Positions 43,605-55,000 of a stretch of DNA of 64,000 nucleotides are shown here, piece after piece. Position 1 is the first letter of the stretch, and each line of letters starts with the position of its first letter. Made by a program: the position numbers and the translations under genes. Origin of the DNA: Thysanoteuthis rhombus. Lineage: Eukaryota; Mollusca; Cephalopoda; Oegopsida; Thysanoteuthidae. The stretch is from positions 7,972,261-8,036,260 of the forward strand of contig OY735237.1 of the NCBI GenBank assembly GCA_963457665.1, in the 5' to 3' direction. The notes beneath the pieces were generated by a model, which was given only the letters and a program-made list of their open reading frames with translations, was not told the DNA's origin and did no database searches.

Positions 43605-43945
43605 AACACCTTACATCCATCCTGCCCCACATATAGCAACACCTATGCATCAAATGCTGGACCCCACCTCTCCATTATATGACGAAAGTTCGAAAAAAAA
43701 TTATCAATGCTTAAAAAAAAATTCCCCTGGGAAATTACCATTTTGGCCCCTCTTCTTCGACTGCCTTTCTCTTCTAAGACAAACTTAACACCCAAAGAGA
43801 CAAGACACAAACAACCTCTGACCCTCCCTCTTCACAGACCCATCTAATTTCAAATCAAACGTTACTCCCACCTACACGGATACAAATACTCCCCCATCTC
43901 ACTCCTACCAAACAGCACAGAAACATCCCCATCTTTTTTCCTCGG
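43605..43945. other. C-rich, G-poor compositional island
   Basis: About 340 bp in which the + strand is rich in C and A and very poor in G (CCTCTGACCCTCCCTCTTC, TCCCCCATCTCACTCC), unlike all flanking DNA. A + frame is open from about 43,832 to 44,006 with a Pro/Thr/Ser bias (PTYTDTNTPPSHSYQ) but no motif. It is possibly part of an unrecognised retroelement. Confidence 0.4.
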
Positions 43946-44496
43946 CATCAAATCATGTAAACACCAAAATTTTCTATGAACTGATGCAAATATTTTCAAC
44001 GAAATAGATGGCTTCTTCCTGTCGAAATGCAACGAAACATGCTTGAAGGATGAAAAAAAGATTTGGAGATGTAGCAGCTATCTTTTGACATTTTCTCTTC
44101 AGATTCCAATTATCATTTTCATCAACATACGTGCACGTACACACGTATATATAAGTAATAGTTTTCCACAAGAAGGGATCAATTATTATAAAACAGAAAT
44201 TGGATATTTGATATGAACAACTACATATTTTGAAAAAAAGTATTTGTGCGAATAGTTATTTCGTTATGTATGTATGTACGTTTGTATACATGTGTATGTA
44301 TTGGTGCATGAATGTATGCATGAAAATGTGTGTGTATGTACATGTGTGTGTGTGGACCAGTATGTATTGGAATGCATGTTTGTGTATATGAGCATAATGA
44401 TATTTTGGAAAGCTATAATTGATTTCCCTTCGAATATATATATACATATTACATGCTTCCAAAAAATTATTATATCTATATATATAGAAATGAATA
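43946..44496. other. Unassigned DNA with ATGT-rich low complexity
   Basis: 44,255-44,390 is built from ATGTATGTATG/TGTGTG words. No gene seen. Confidence 0.4.
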
Positions 44497-44786
44497 TATA
44501 TGTAGTCCAACAGAATGAGTTTTATTTATGGAAAATCTTATTTGAAATGATCTCCCGTGATTGCACGGTCATGTATTTTCTTTAATTGATAATTCTCTAA
44601 TGGCTGATTTGCGTATGAATGTTCGTGAATATGTATGTATGTGTGCATATATGTAGATATATAAATAAAGAAATGGAAATATTTAGTCGGAACGAATGGA
44701 TTATAAATTGCATGATGTTTCAAATGTGTAACGATGGAAAATCATTTCAGATAAACTTCTTTATAATATAACGCAATTTATAATTC

Positions 44787-44792
<6 letters not shown>
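44497..44792. mobile_element. Family C foldback element, copy 6
   Basis: The left arm is AGTCCAACAGAATGAG, AAAATCTTATTTGAAATGAT, CTCCCGTGATTGCACGG. The right arm is GTGTAACGATGGAAAATC, TCATTTCAGATAAAC, TAATATAACGCAATTTATAA. The centre carries TATTTTCTTTAATTGATAAT and, at 44,676-44,704, an extra partial left end (AGTCGGAACGAATGGATTAT), as if one element inserted into or rearranged with another. Confidence 0.65.
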
Positions 44793-44838
<46 letters not shown>

Positions 44839-44998
44839 CGAATAAGGAATGCAATATGATATAACATCATATGATATGACACATTATCTGATTTATGTTG
44901 AGTTCTTTCAAATAGTGCTCGATTCATCCAATACTAAACATGGTTTAGAGTAGGACTTGGAATATAATGAAATAAGGATTTACTACACAATCACGTTT

Positions 44999-45040
<42 letters not shown>

Positions 45041-45049
45041 ATATATATA
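44793..45049. repeat. (AT)n microsatellites at 44,793-44,835 and 45,004-45,049
   Basis: The first abuts the right arm of family C copy 6. The second has one central TATTATAT phase change. Between them is TATGATATAACATCATATGA-type AT-rich sequence. Confidence 0.9.
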
Positions 45050-45587
45050 GTTGGTTTTAATTGAACACACGCAAAACAGTTTACTTGAACCTTTTTTCAT
45101 TTAATTCTTTCATTATTTTTCCATCAATCTATATCTTCATTTCATAAATCAGATTTTTTTAAAATAAATCAGTTACTTGGTTCATATCTAAAAAACACAC
45201 CCGTAAGTGTTTGTACTAGCACAAACTCTCTATGCGTTTGTCTATGATTCCATTGGTTTTATAAATATTTTGTCTAGGTATTTCATTAATTAGTTAGGCA
45301 ACTTTTCCATATAACGATGTTAATTAATATTCTCAATCTCGTTGATTAATTTTAATCAAAATATTAGCAGGTTGGAAAGCAATACACGGTTTGATTCATT
45401 TAAAAATTAAATTAATTCCTTTTTAAATTTTACCTGGAATATGGCATTCAAAACCACAAAACATGCCTAGACGCACGACTAGTTGTGCTGAGTGCAAAAT
45501 AATGAGTTTTTCTTTCGTGTAAAGTTCCTCTTTTCAACGTTAGAGGAATACGAGGAAAACGTCTTTTTATTCAAAAACTCATCAAAG

Positions 45588-45590
<3 letters not shown>

Positions 45591-45651
<61 letters not shown>
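45591..45651. repeat. (AT)n microsatellite
   Basis: About 61 bp of AT at the edge of family B copy 6. Confidence 0.95.
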
Positions 45652-45654
<3 letters not shown>

Positions 45655-46122
45655 TGACTTCCAAAGGATTTATGTCATTTCAGTCAATTATTTTCCAATA
45701 TCTTTTAATGTAATGTACGGATTTCTTCTTCAGTTATTTATTATATGTTTTACATATACTTTGTTATGATGGAACTATGTGTACATTTTCTCTCATTGGG
45801 ACCATCAGTTGTTGGCCATGTTACTATTTAGGGAACTTTATAAAACAAAATAGTTATATAAACATCGCATCCTAGCAGTGTTGATCAAACACTGCTTCCC
45901 TTTCAGCTACTATTTCAGTAGCTAACTTATGCCATACGTGTATTTTGTTATTTCATATAGGGTATCATGATAATGTAGTGTACATCGATGTTATTTTATA
46001 CCACACATCATTTACTTTTTTGAAACATGGCTTACGTATGAAGGTTACCCTAATCTCGTATTTAACGATGGGGGATCAGTAAGTATTACAACAGATTCGT
46101 GTCACTCCTATTGAATGTTTAC
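45655..46122 (-). repeat. Family B repeat, copy 6 (reverse orientation)
   Basis: The + strand reads TTATGTCATTTCAGTCAATT, CAATATCTTTTAATGTAATG, ACTTTGTTATGATGGAAC, TGGGACCATCAGTTGTTGGC, GATCAAACACTGCTTCCC, ACGATGGGGGATCAG and GTGTCACTCCTATTGAATG, the same order as at 13.2 kb. Confidence 0.8.
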
Positions 46123-46723
46123 CCATGTGAATACCAGAATTTTAATCTCTAACTGCATACAAATCAATTTATGACATCTTCTTTAAGAATACTAATTGCA
46201 CAAAAATTCTTCATTAACTTTCGAGTTGATTTTCCCATATCGTACACCATCTTACTTCCAATTTGTTTTTCCCTTTGAATTATCAAATACATTATCCTTA
46301 TATCTACGATTGAAACGAGACCAAACTACTTTCTTGTCGGTACTAATACCTCAACGGGCTATTCCATCAATATACTTAGATAATTAGTTACTTGGGATTC
46401 TATGTTTGATCTCCTGCCCCTCCCAATATATATAAAAGGTGGTACCCAGGGCTTCTGGAATTTGAACATGAAAAATTGCTTCAACACATTGTCTACACTG
46501 ATTCTTTTGAAGTGGCACCCTTTGACTAGTGAATAGAGAAAAGTAGAATCAAAAACATTTTTTTTACATTAGGAAAGAAAAGACTGCCACTCGACAACAA
46601 AGCACAGCTTGTATAAGAAATAACGTTGATCGGGTCAGTCTGGGCTGTGCCAGGGAAATTAACTTTCGTCAAAATGCCAGAAGCTATCAATCCAACATTG
46701 GGGAAAAATAACAAAAACACAAT
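46123..46723. other. Unassigned AT-rich DNA
   Basis: No gene or recognised repeat. Short frames on both strands lack features. Confidence 0.35.
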
Positions 46724-47137
46724 TGCAACTCTACATTGAAGGAAAGAAAAATAAAACGTGGAACCCCATCAAGAGATTCACCCTCAAACAGAGAAACATG
46801 CAACGTGCACAGGAGAGAATCATGCTTAACCTCACATGGAGGGATCACAAGACAGCACAGTATATTAGGAAAAGAGGCCGGACCAACGATATAGTAAAAT
46901 CCATTAGAAAACCCGATGGGCTGGTCACGTTGCAAGGATGTCAGACAACTGCTGGACATCACAACGTGGATTCCTAGAGATCATATGTAAAAATGCAGCC
47001 GGCAAAATATTCGATGGTATGACGAAATGGACGATTTCTGGAAGTATTGGCTCTACGACGATAAAAAGGTCTGGTGAATTTTCGGAAGGTTTATATCCAA
47101 CGAGTGACGCTAAAAGGCGCCTACTGCTGCTGATGAG
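46724..47137 (+). mobile_element. RTE-type LINE fragment, copy 9
   Basis: Codes RNMQRAQERIMLNLTWRDHK and TAQYIRKR in one frame, then DIVKSIRK, and continues in other frames through ACATCACAACGTGGATTCC and GGTTTATATCCAACGAG. It ends CTACTGCTGCTGATGAGG, a decayed triplet tail. Confidence 0.85.
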
Positions 47138-47689
47138 GGGGAGAGGGGGTACAATCTGGAAATTTATCATTTTTGTATCTCTATCTTTTCATGAGCAACT
47201 TGCTTAAATTTGACCATTTATTTCTCTATTAATCATCATTTATTACATAAAAATGCCTCTAAGGGAATCTCCGTAATCAAATCACATTAGGAATACTTAT
47301 TCAACATTACAATACACATTAATCTAAATCATTAAAAAAATGTATGAAATTCGATAAACATAATTTACAATGTCATCACTTCAGAGGAAAATTTACCAGA
47401 CACATCTTATGTATTCATCTATCCTAAATCCTTCTATATATTCCAGCTGATGACTCCATGACCTAACAATCTATTCTCTATCCCAAAGGATATAAAAACA
47501 TCTAAGTTGTTTTTGAAATGATTTATACTTGTGATATTTTTCAAATAAATTGGAAACTATTCCACTATTTCAAAATTTTGGGGGATAAAAAAATCGATTT
47601 GCTAAGGAAAACAAAGCTATTCAACTTCACGTCCTTTCTAAATCATTTAACATTATAATCCCGTTATTATTCTATGACCATAATAAGAG
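47138..47689. other. Unassigned AT-rich DNA
   Basis: No gene or recognised repeat. Confidence 0.35.
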
Positions 47690-47862
47690 CAGCAAGAATA
47701 ATCCTCGTCTAATTTGAGGGAGTAATCTCTCAGGTTTGTCTATCCTGTCACTTTAAATCGAATTTATACATGATATGAACATTTCCCTCACCTTGATTTG
47801 GAACCACATCCAGATGATTAGTCGGCAGCTCTCTTACCGACTGAACCAAACTGACAAGTCTT
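47690..47862 (-). mobile_element. Family D SINE with tRNA-like head, copy 3 (best preserved)
   Basis: Minus strand: GTTTGGTTCAGTCGGTAAGA (A box, close to the tRNA-Lys layout), GGTTCCAAATC (B box), then GAGGGAAATGTTCATATC, TAAATTCGATTTAAAGTG, ACAGGATAGACAAACC and a tail GAGGATTATTCTTGCTGC. The anticodon arm does not fold well. Copies at 9.5 and 10.0 kb have the same block order. Confidence 0.65.
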
Positions 47863-48148
47863 ACATACCTACGAAAATTTATGTTACAAATACGGAAGAG
47901 CAAATTTCATTCAAATAGATATATCCGGGCAAAATATATGTAATTTTATCTTTTTAAAAAATTATATATGCAGCACAAACGTTGCGAAATAGAAGTAAGG
48001 GGTGAGCTTAAGACTTCTGTATTTCAATCGGTGGAGTAGTTGCCACAGACTGACAATATGAGAAGTTGCGACAAAAAGTAATTAAAATTAAGATAGAATA
48101 AAATGAAGAATGATCAACAATGCTTCATTTAATAAAAAATCAAATCAA

Positions 48149-48415
48149 GGTAGGTCTGGCTAGTCACACAAAAGAAACCGTTACGTGGACAAAAACTTTT
48201 GGCAGCATGCCTTGTTGGTGGTGATCAATAAGAACATGAAAAGATATAAGGGTTATCTTTCATCACTTTTTTTTAATTTGTAATCATTGCAAAAAGAAAA
48301 TTCGAAAAATAAGCGGGCACAAAATCAGGGATCAATTCAACATTAACTCACATTGTGAATTGAACCCACCGCTCAAATCGTAATTAGGAGGTGGATTTTT
48401 TTTAAACTTTTGTTT
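48149..48415 (+). repeat. Family A repeat, copy 12 (3' truncated)
   Basis: AGGTAGGTCTGGCTAGTCAC, GTTACGTGGACAAAAAC, GGCAGCATGCCTTGTTGG, AAATAAGCGGGCACAAAATC, TCAACATTAACTCACATTG and GAACCCACCGCTCAAATC. It stops after the GGAGGTGGATTTTT block. Confidence 0.8.
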
Positions 48416-48769
48416 TGACTGATAACTGAAATATTCTGAAATTTTAGAAATCATTTTTAGAAAAAAATTTCATTGCTCAAAGTCAGATCCGTCCGAGGTA
48501 CCCAGAAGCATTGAATTTGTTGAGGGGAATGTAGTGCTCGACCTTCGTTGTCTGACGACACACCATCAATAAAAATGAAATGTTGCCAGAAACATTTCAA
48601 CTGTTAATGAACAAAACTTTTATTTCGGCATTTTTCATGTATGTACTCTTCTTTTCCTTTTAATTTTGTCAGTGGTGAAAAGATTGAGATCTCACAAAAT
48701 TTAGTGATAAAAATACTTAATTTGCGTTGGATACATCATTTCTCGTAAAATTACGTTAAACACCGGGGG

Positions 48770-49010
48770 ACTGGTCATAACCCAGATGGTTGACCGTCTG
48801 GGAATACTAGCAGCCGTATGCAGTAACAAGATTGTCTGGGAATATCAAATGGGATATGTAGAAAAAAAGATTCTTCTACAGTCGTCTCAGTCTATGATAT
48901 GCTACCGAATAACAGAATATTTTACCAATCTAGGGGTGGACTGTGCTACCGGATTTTTCTAAAGCACACACGGCTTCGTGGAGAACACATGTCTGTGTGC
49001 TCTCCAAGGC
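48770..49010 (+). repeat. Unnamed dispersed repeat, copy 2 (partner 10,314-10,530)
   Basis: CCAGATGGTTGACCGTCTGG, GCAGTAACAAGATTGTC, GGTGGACTGTGCTACCGG, then GTGGAGAACACATGTC. The two copies differ by several small insertions. Confidence 0.55.
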
Positions 49011-49335
49011 ACTGCGTTACTTGTATCAAATGACAGCGACCACATGATCACATCGCCACCCATCAAGTACGAATGCCGTTGTCCGTCGAGAAAAAATTAG
49101 ATGAAAAGATGAGACGAATTATATGATCCAGCTGTACTTCACCGCAAACGTTGAAAATTGGTTTTTGACAGAATGACTTGTGGCTATCGATTGAGTTGCG
49201 CAAAACGTGACAAATCCATTATTACCAGAGAATAGGAAAAAAATATTCAGGAAATGAGATTGGACACGTGTGAGTCTGTCTTCTGATGTACTTTTTCACT
49301 AAATCGACTCCATCAGTGACTTGCTTCTTTTCTAT

Positions 49336-50234
49336 TAGCCTAGATAAGTTGTTTCCAACTCTCAACGTGAGGGGCAAAGGTGGAATTAAAGTTCAAGAAT
49401 TGGAATTAGTTCAATTTAATTTTTTGTAATGAATTGGAATTTCCAATGTTGTGTTCTTTATTATTTTTGCTTGGTTTCTTTGGGTTGCAAATACACTGCA
49501 ATAGCTGGACTGTTATAGAATTAAACTAATTTTTATTACAAAGCTGTTTAATTATACGCAAAATGAAATCGTTATTTGGAATCATTCTTCGTGACAACTT
49601 ACTTGAATAGAATGGGCTGAATACCAGTAATCTTTTTTTACCTCTGTTAACGAAGTTTAAAAGGGGTATATCATTCGGTCGCGTCTGTTCGTTCGCCTGT
49701 CTCCGAAAGTACTGGATGAGTTTCAGGGAAAAGATGTATGATGAAGTAAAAAAGGGGCGGTGGGAATTCAGGGTTGGTTGTAGGATTGTTTTTCGATTGA
49801 AGGATGTTTTTCAGGGTTTTTTTCCATTTACATTTATGTAAACGCTCATGACTGTTCAAACGACGTATCAAGAGGTTCTCAACAAATCTCTATGAAATTT
49901 TGTGGACAATAGGCTACGGGAGAACTGATTAAATCTTGTAGTGGACCCAAGCACAATTATCTCCCCTACGTTGAAGTTATATATCCATACCTTATATTAT
50001 CACGAAAATTTCATGTTCGACCCCATGATATCTCCAAAAGATATCAATAAATTTCCATATTTTGTAGAAGTTTGGACAGTGGTCAATGAGAGTAGTGATT
50101 GAATTTGGGGGCGGATTCATGCACAATTACTCGACCTGTTGATGGTTTTTGCAGGCGCATGAACTCTCTGAGTACTTTTTAGTAGACAAAAGTAAGAGAT
50201 GTTATTGAAAAGGTTGCGAACTGCTGGTCTAAAT
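49336..50234. mobile_element. Possible hAT-like non-autonomous element enclosing family F
   Basis: The left edge TAAGTTGTTTCCAACTCTC and the right edge AAAGGTTGCGAACTGCTGG are imperfect inverted counterparts, and both resemble the CAGxGGTTCxCAACC-type ends common in hAT elements. No 8-bp target duplication is visible. The inside is non-coding and contains the family F repeat at 49,660-50,120. This is an inference from edge motifs only. Confidence 0.3.
49660..50120 (+). repeat. Family F repeat, copy 1
   Basis: GTCTGTTCGTTCGCCTGTC, ACGCTCATGACTGTTCAAAC, AAATTTTGTGGACAATAGGC, CACAATTATCTCCCCTACG, CATGATATCTCCAAAAGATA and GATTCATGCACAATTAC match in order the segment 58,840-59,335. Non-coding in both. 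Confidence 0.6.
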
Positions 50235-50829
50235 AGAATCATCATTCGAAGTAGAAAATCATTAAAACGACCATAAAGGATTGCCAACCGAAAATGAATA
50301 TAAACCAATAAGGATGTGCTTTACTTTAAGATATTCATGAAATAAACACCTACCTTTATATGAATAAAAATAAACGCGACGTTGTTGTTTTGAAAGGAAG
50401 ATATTCAAAAGAATTTAAAGTTAAATAAATGAACAGTTAACTTTCTTAATAAAGAGACTCTCTTCTAATAACGCACTTTCACAACCGACCTGTTCTCACG
50501 GCACGTTTAATTGTATATCCTTACAAGACAATAGTCGTGAATTAGTTTGTAGCTACAGCATCTGAAGATTTCATCTCATTATACAAAAAAATAAAATTAG
50601 TAATCCCTTGAAGTAATGTCACCTGAAGGAAAGAAGTCTTTTTTGTCTACAATTTTTGGTTCCTCATTGTTATTACACTTCGTATAAAATCCTTGTAACG
50701 GCAATTCGTTATAGCAACACTTGATTCCCCGAGGACGTCCTAATAACGGGAGTTGAACAACTGTAGCCATCGAGAGATACAGCAGTATTCCAGTTGATAA
50801 TATCTATTCTTTTTTTTTGGGGGGGGGGA
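50235..50829. other. Unassigned AT-rich DNA
   Basis: No gene or recognised repeat; a G-run lies at 50,819-50,829. Confidence 0.35.
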
Positions 50830-51040
50830 AGCTTTATAGACCTTATTGGGCCTTATTTTAATGGATTTATTAATGGTATCTAGATGTTTCTGAAATTTTT
50901 TTACTCTATTTTAGATGTTTTCCAGAGATGTCATGAAGAGAATTTGTTCTGATCATATTCATTCTTCAATGGATTTATTTGCGAGACTTCAAATCATAAC
51001 GCTACGGTTTTTCAATTAATGACTTTATGACGAATCTGGT
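50830..51040 (+). repeat. Family G repeat, copy 2
   Basis: Partner of 30,285-30,545, with the same order of blocks. The reading frame of the first copy is not conserved here. Confidence 0.6.
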
Positions 51041-51186
51041 GTATTTTCTATGCCTCAGCCTATCACCGTACGTACACTAAATTCCACTGGCTGAAAACCC
51101 ACCTTACTTAAAGATTTTCCAGTTAGATGTCTACTTTCACGACCAGACAGAAAATAATAAAGATACGATTTAGCTAACTTAATGGA

Positions 51187-51262
51187 CAGTCAGTAATGGT
51201 CCAGTTCAGCATTATACTTACATTGTAAATCCAACCCTTAGCTAAAATCTTCAAAAGTTTCG
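51187..51262 (+). repeat. Family A repeat, copy 13 (short internal fragment)
   Basis: CAGTAATGGTCCAGTTCAGC, TTACATTGTAAATCCAACCC, TAGCTAAAATCTTC: the middle of the family only. Confidence 0.6.
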
Positions 51263-52795
51263 AAATTTTCAAAATTTAGGTATGCTAAAAGTATGTCCCT
51301 GGGTCCTATTAGTGCCCACACAAAATTTGGTGACTATAGGTCTAGCTGTCCTTGAGATATGTGAAGACGAACAAACTGACTTGAATACATTTTTCACATT
51401 ATAGTAAGAATCTCTACTTATGGTGGTGACGTTATTGTACAAAGGTGAACCATTCCTTGTTTCTCGACCAGACAGAATTATACTATTCCATTCTCTCCGA
51501 CAGTTGCTGTTATTGTTTCTCCCAGATGCACTTTTTTTTTTAACTTTGTAAGATTTCACGAATATTAATATCAGTTACATTCTGTCAAAATGAGGGAAGA
51601 GATATTTTTCGGCTAGGAAGTCGCTTGAAATATTGATTAGAGCAGTGTTTTTTCAAACTCTCCTTACTCACAGAACCCCTGAGACTGAGCCAAAAATATG
51701 TGGAACCAAAAAGCAACGTCATACCAAACATTATAAAAAGCATTTGCTCTTCTATCTAGAAATTTTAGATAAAACCTAAGATTGCATCAATTTCATAAGA
51801 CGTACACCTTTTTAATGTGTAGCTTAAAATGGTGTCTATAGAACTGCTATGTTCGCCTCTAACGTCTTGGTCATGTGATCACAAAAGGGGAGTTAATTAT
51901 GTTCAATAAGAACTTTCCTCTCTTCAACATTTCTCTATTTGCTTTATTTCTAATTGCTATTTTCCCCCATAAAACATCATACAATGTTTTATTCCTTGAA
52001 CGATCTAAACCAAGATATCAAAACAATCCAATCTTGCCATTAAAAAAAACAGTTGGAAAATGCTGGTACAATTACAAGTTCTGTAGTAAATAATGTTCAA
52101 TACAATTATATGATTTTTTATATCTTTTTTTTTTTTTTTGATTGGCTTTAAGATTTATACAATCTTATACGTTAAAAAAGAATAAATTATTATAATTGGA
52201 AATCCCTTTGGTGTGCGGTTTACAATCGTCGTGACGAACAAACACATTTCATTCACAGACTAGATACGTTTTTGCAAGCATGATATAGTATGATTTTTAA
52301 ATATTAAAACAATAAAAAAAATACATGTCCACGATTGTTTAGATTTATAAAATTAGTTTTATCGTCTAAGCGTATATTTCCTTATGAAAACCTACAACTG
52401 AAATCTGGTACACCAGACGTGGTCCAATTTTTTGCATCAGTGCCACACTTTCTCAAAATCAGTCAGGGAACCAAAAAGTGTATCGTACGAGAAACCTTGG
52501 ATCGGAGAACATTCTTCAGAGCCCCAAGAAGAATAACGATCACATGCTCAATTATAGAGTAGCCCACCCAATTCATTTATCTATTGCAGGAGAACCAGGC
52601 TCATTGCAGTGGCGTCGTTCGGCTTCGATCCCCCTGTAGTGATCTTTATGCTTGCCTCCAAATACAAAGATTTCTTCGATTGTCATTTCATACAAAAAAA
52701 TCTTTCATTTTAAATTAATCGATGTTTATGTCTGTTTGGTCGTTCATCAACCCCAATTAGCCGAACTTTGAAACGCAAATCAAAAGGAATGAAAG
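51263..52795. other. Unassigned DNA (1.5 kb) with a possible hAT-like end
   Basis: At 51,643 CAGTGTTTTTTCAAACTCTC followed by CTCACAGAACCCCTGAGAC resembles one end of hAT-type elements; the other end was not found. A 75-codon + frame at 52,335-52,562 is open but unrecognised. A T-run lies at 52,124-52,139. Confidence 0.3.
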
Positions 52796-53313
52796 CAGGT
52801 CTGGTTGATCACTCAATAGACACCGTCATACAAGCTACGTCTTTCAGCAAGCATGCTGTGTTTGGGTGATCAACTAAAAATTTGGAAAATGGAGTGAGCA
52901 ATAAATAAGTTACATCTCTCGCCTTTAGCTGGGTAGTGATCACTGAAAGAATTTGAATTGAAAAAAAAGAAGAGTGTGGTTAATTGAGCATAAACTTATA
53001 TTGCAAATCACCCACAATTAAAGTTTGAATTTTGATGGACAATCCTGAATGCCGCCAGACAGAAACCAAGGGACCAATTAGCATGAAATTCCATTGCAAA
53101 TTGAAACCATCACTAAAGAACTATTCAAGGGAGAGTCATATATAAAGAATGTTTTTTAAACAAAATAAGGAGTTAATGTATAAATATCAAACACTTCAAT
53201 TGGATTGGCATATTTGTGTGTCACATAGATAGATAGATAGATAGATAGATAGCCAACTTTACCCACTTAAAAACTGAAGAAACCTTTGTTGACAGATTTG
53301 GTTGACGGTTTAT
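52796..53313 (+). repeat. Family A repeat, copy 14, with internal partial duplication
   Basis: CAGGTCTGGTTGATCACTC to GGTTGACGGTTTATAAAAT. The AGCATAAACTTATATTGCAA block is followed by a second AGCATGAAATTCCATTGCAA block about 110 bp later, so the middle is duplicated. An (ATAG)n of about seven units lies at 53,226-53,252 in the family's ATACATATAT position. Confidence 0.85.
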
Positions 53314-53587
53314 AAAATTCTTAGAAAGCTCATCTTTCTAGTAATGACTTGACCATTATGATTCAGTTTTTGAAAGACATTCGTATGACAAGATCGATAC
53401 CAAATAAAAAACCTTTCAACTGGCAATTTGCGAAACGTTCAGATCAATGAATGTTTTGATCGATTATAGGCTTCCATAGAAAAGGTAAAAGCAAAAAAAT
53501 CGATCCGTGGATTGGTATCTATAATATCACTCTGATTGTTTTTAGATGTGTTCGAATGCTGTGAATTCAGTGATAAAGGAAAGTAGG

Positions 53588-54640
53588 GAGAGAGAAAGGA
53601 CAGAACGTTAGGTAGTTTAACAGGAAACTAAGCTGAGAGTAGTCAGAAAGAAAGTTAGGTAGTTCAATGAAAAAGTAAGAAGTGAGAGGAAAGAAATATT
53701 AAGTAGTTTAACAGGAGAGTAAGTAGAGAGGGGACAGAAAAGAAACTTTGGTAGTCCAGCAAGATAGTAGGAAAAAAGGACAGAAACATTAGGTAGTTTA
53801 ACAAGAGATTAAGCTGAGAGAGGTCAGACAAGAAAGTAAGTAAGTTCAATAAGAAAGTAAGAAGAGAGAGGACAGAAATATTAGGTAATTTAACAGGGCA
53901 TTAGGCTTAGAGGTGTCAGAAAAAAGTTAGGTTGTTCAATAAGAAAGTAGAAAGACAGAGGACAGAAGCATCAGGTAGTTTAACAAAAGACTAGGCAGAG
54001 GTGGGTCAGGAAATAAAGTTAGGTAGTTCAATGATAACTTAACAAAAGAGAGGACAGAAACGTTAGTTTAAAAAGAGACTAAACTGAGAGAGGTCAGAAA
54101 ACAAAGTTAGGTAGCTCGTTAAAAAAAAGTAAAAAGAGAGAGGACAGAAACATGAGGAATTTAAGAAGAGATTCGACAGAGAGGGGTCAAAAGAGAAAGT
54201 TAGGAAGTTTAATAGGAAAGTAAGAAGAGAGAGAACAGAAATATTAGGTAGTTTAACAAGAGACCAGGCAGAGGGAGGTCAGAAAAGGAAGTTAGGTAGT
54301 TCAATAAGAAAGTGGGGAGAGAGAAAACAGAAAAGAAAGTTAAGGAGTTTAATAAAAGGGTGAGAAGAGAGAAGTGAAGAGGGAAAGTTATGCAGTAATA
54401 GGGTTGGAAGAAAAAAATTAAGAAGAAAAGTTAGGTGGTTTTATAAGAGGGAAGGAAGAGAAAGGACTAGCAAGAGTGGACAAAAGAAGGGTTGGGTAGT
54501 TTGATTAGAGAGTAAGAAGAGAAAACTAGAAAAAAGAAGTCCAATAGTTGATTTAGAGGGTAGAAAGTGAGAGAGTAAAAGAAAATTTAATTTAGAAAGT
54601 AGGCCGAGAGAGAGAGAACAAGAAAAAATTAGTTTAATTA
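53588..54640 (+). repeat. Family M minisatellite, main array (about 22 units of ~47 bp)
   Basis: About 22 successive units begin near AGGTAGTTTAAC or AGGTAGTTCAAT. Two types alternate over the left two thirds: type A (AGGTAGTTTAACAAGAGACT, then GAGAGAGGTCAGAAAAGAAA) and type B (AGGTAGTTCAATAAGAAAGT, then GAGAGAGGACAGAAACATT). This gives a ~92-bp higher-order period. The right third loses the alternation. It is purine-rich and the reading frame is not kept between units. It ends directly at a 5'-truncated family A copy. Confidence 0.85.
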
Positions 54641-55000
54641 AAGGCTGTTCTGGGTGATCGATTGAAAAATTGCAAAAAAAGGTGATCAATTAATAAGTTA
54701 CTTCTCTCACCTCTTGTCGGATCACCGAAAAGTCATTTTAAGCAAGCGTGTACATTGTTAAGCAACAACAAAGAAATTAATTTAGCATAAGTATAAGTAG
54801 TAAATCGACCTCTTAAAACATTTTTTGTGAATTGGGGGTTAAAAAAAAAGGAGCTTTTTTTCTAGACATGAAGAGCAAAGATTTACATGGTCAACCCTTT
54901 AGTTCCATACATGCAGACTGTTCACGTGACACGTGCATAGCCAGCCAGGAATCACTTAAATACTAAAGAACCCCATGTTGAAAGTTTCGATTTCTTATAA
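54641..55000 (+). repeat. Family A repeat, copy 15 (5' truncated at the minisatellite)
   Basis: It opens within the family (GGCTGTTCTGGGTGATCGAT), then AGTTACTTCTCTCACCTCTT, AATTTAGCATAAGTATAAG, GTCAACCCTTTAGTTCCATA and CAGCCAGGAATCACTTAAAT. The first ~60 bp of the family are missing and replaced by the minisatellite. Confidence 0.8.

Noticed and set aside
53588..54640. Repeat-protein gene in the ~47-bp array
   Set aside because: The unit is not a multiple of three and varies from about 43 to 61 bp, so no frame is kept across units.
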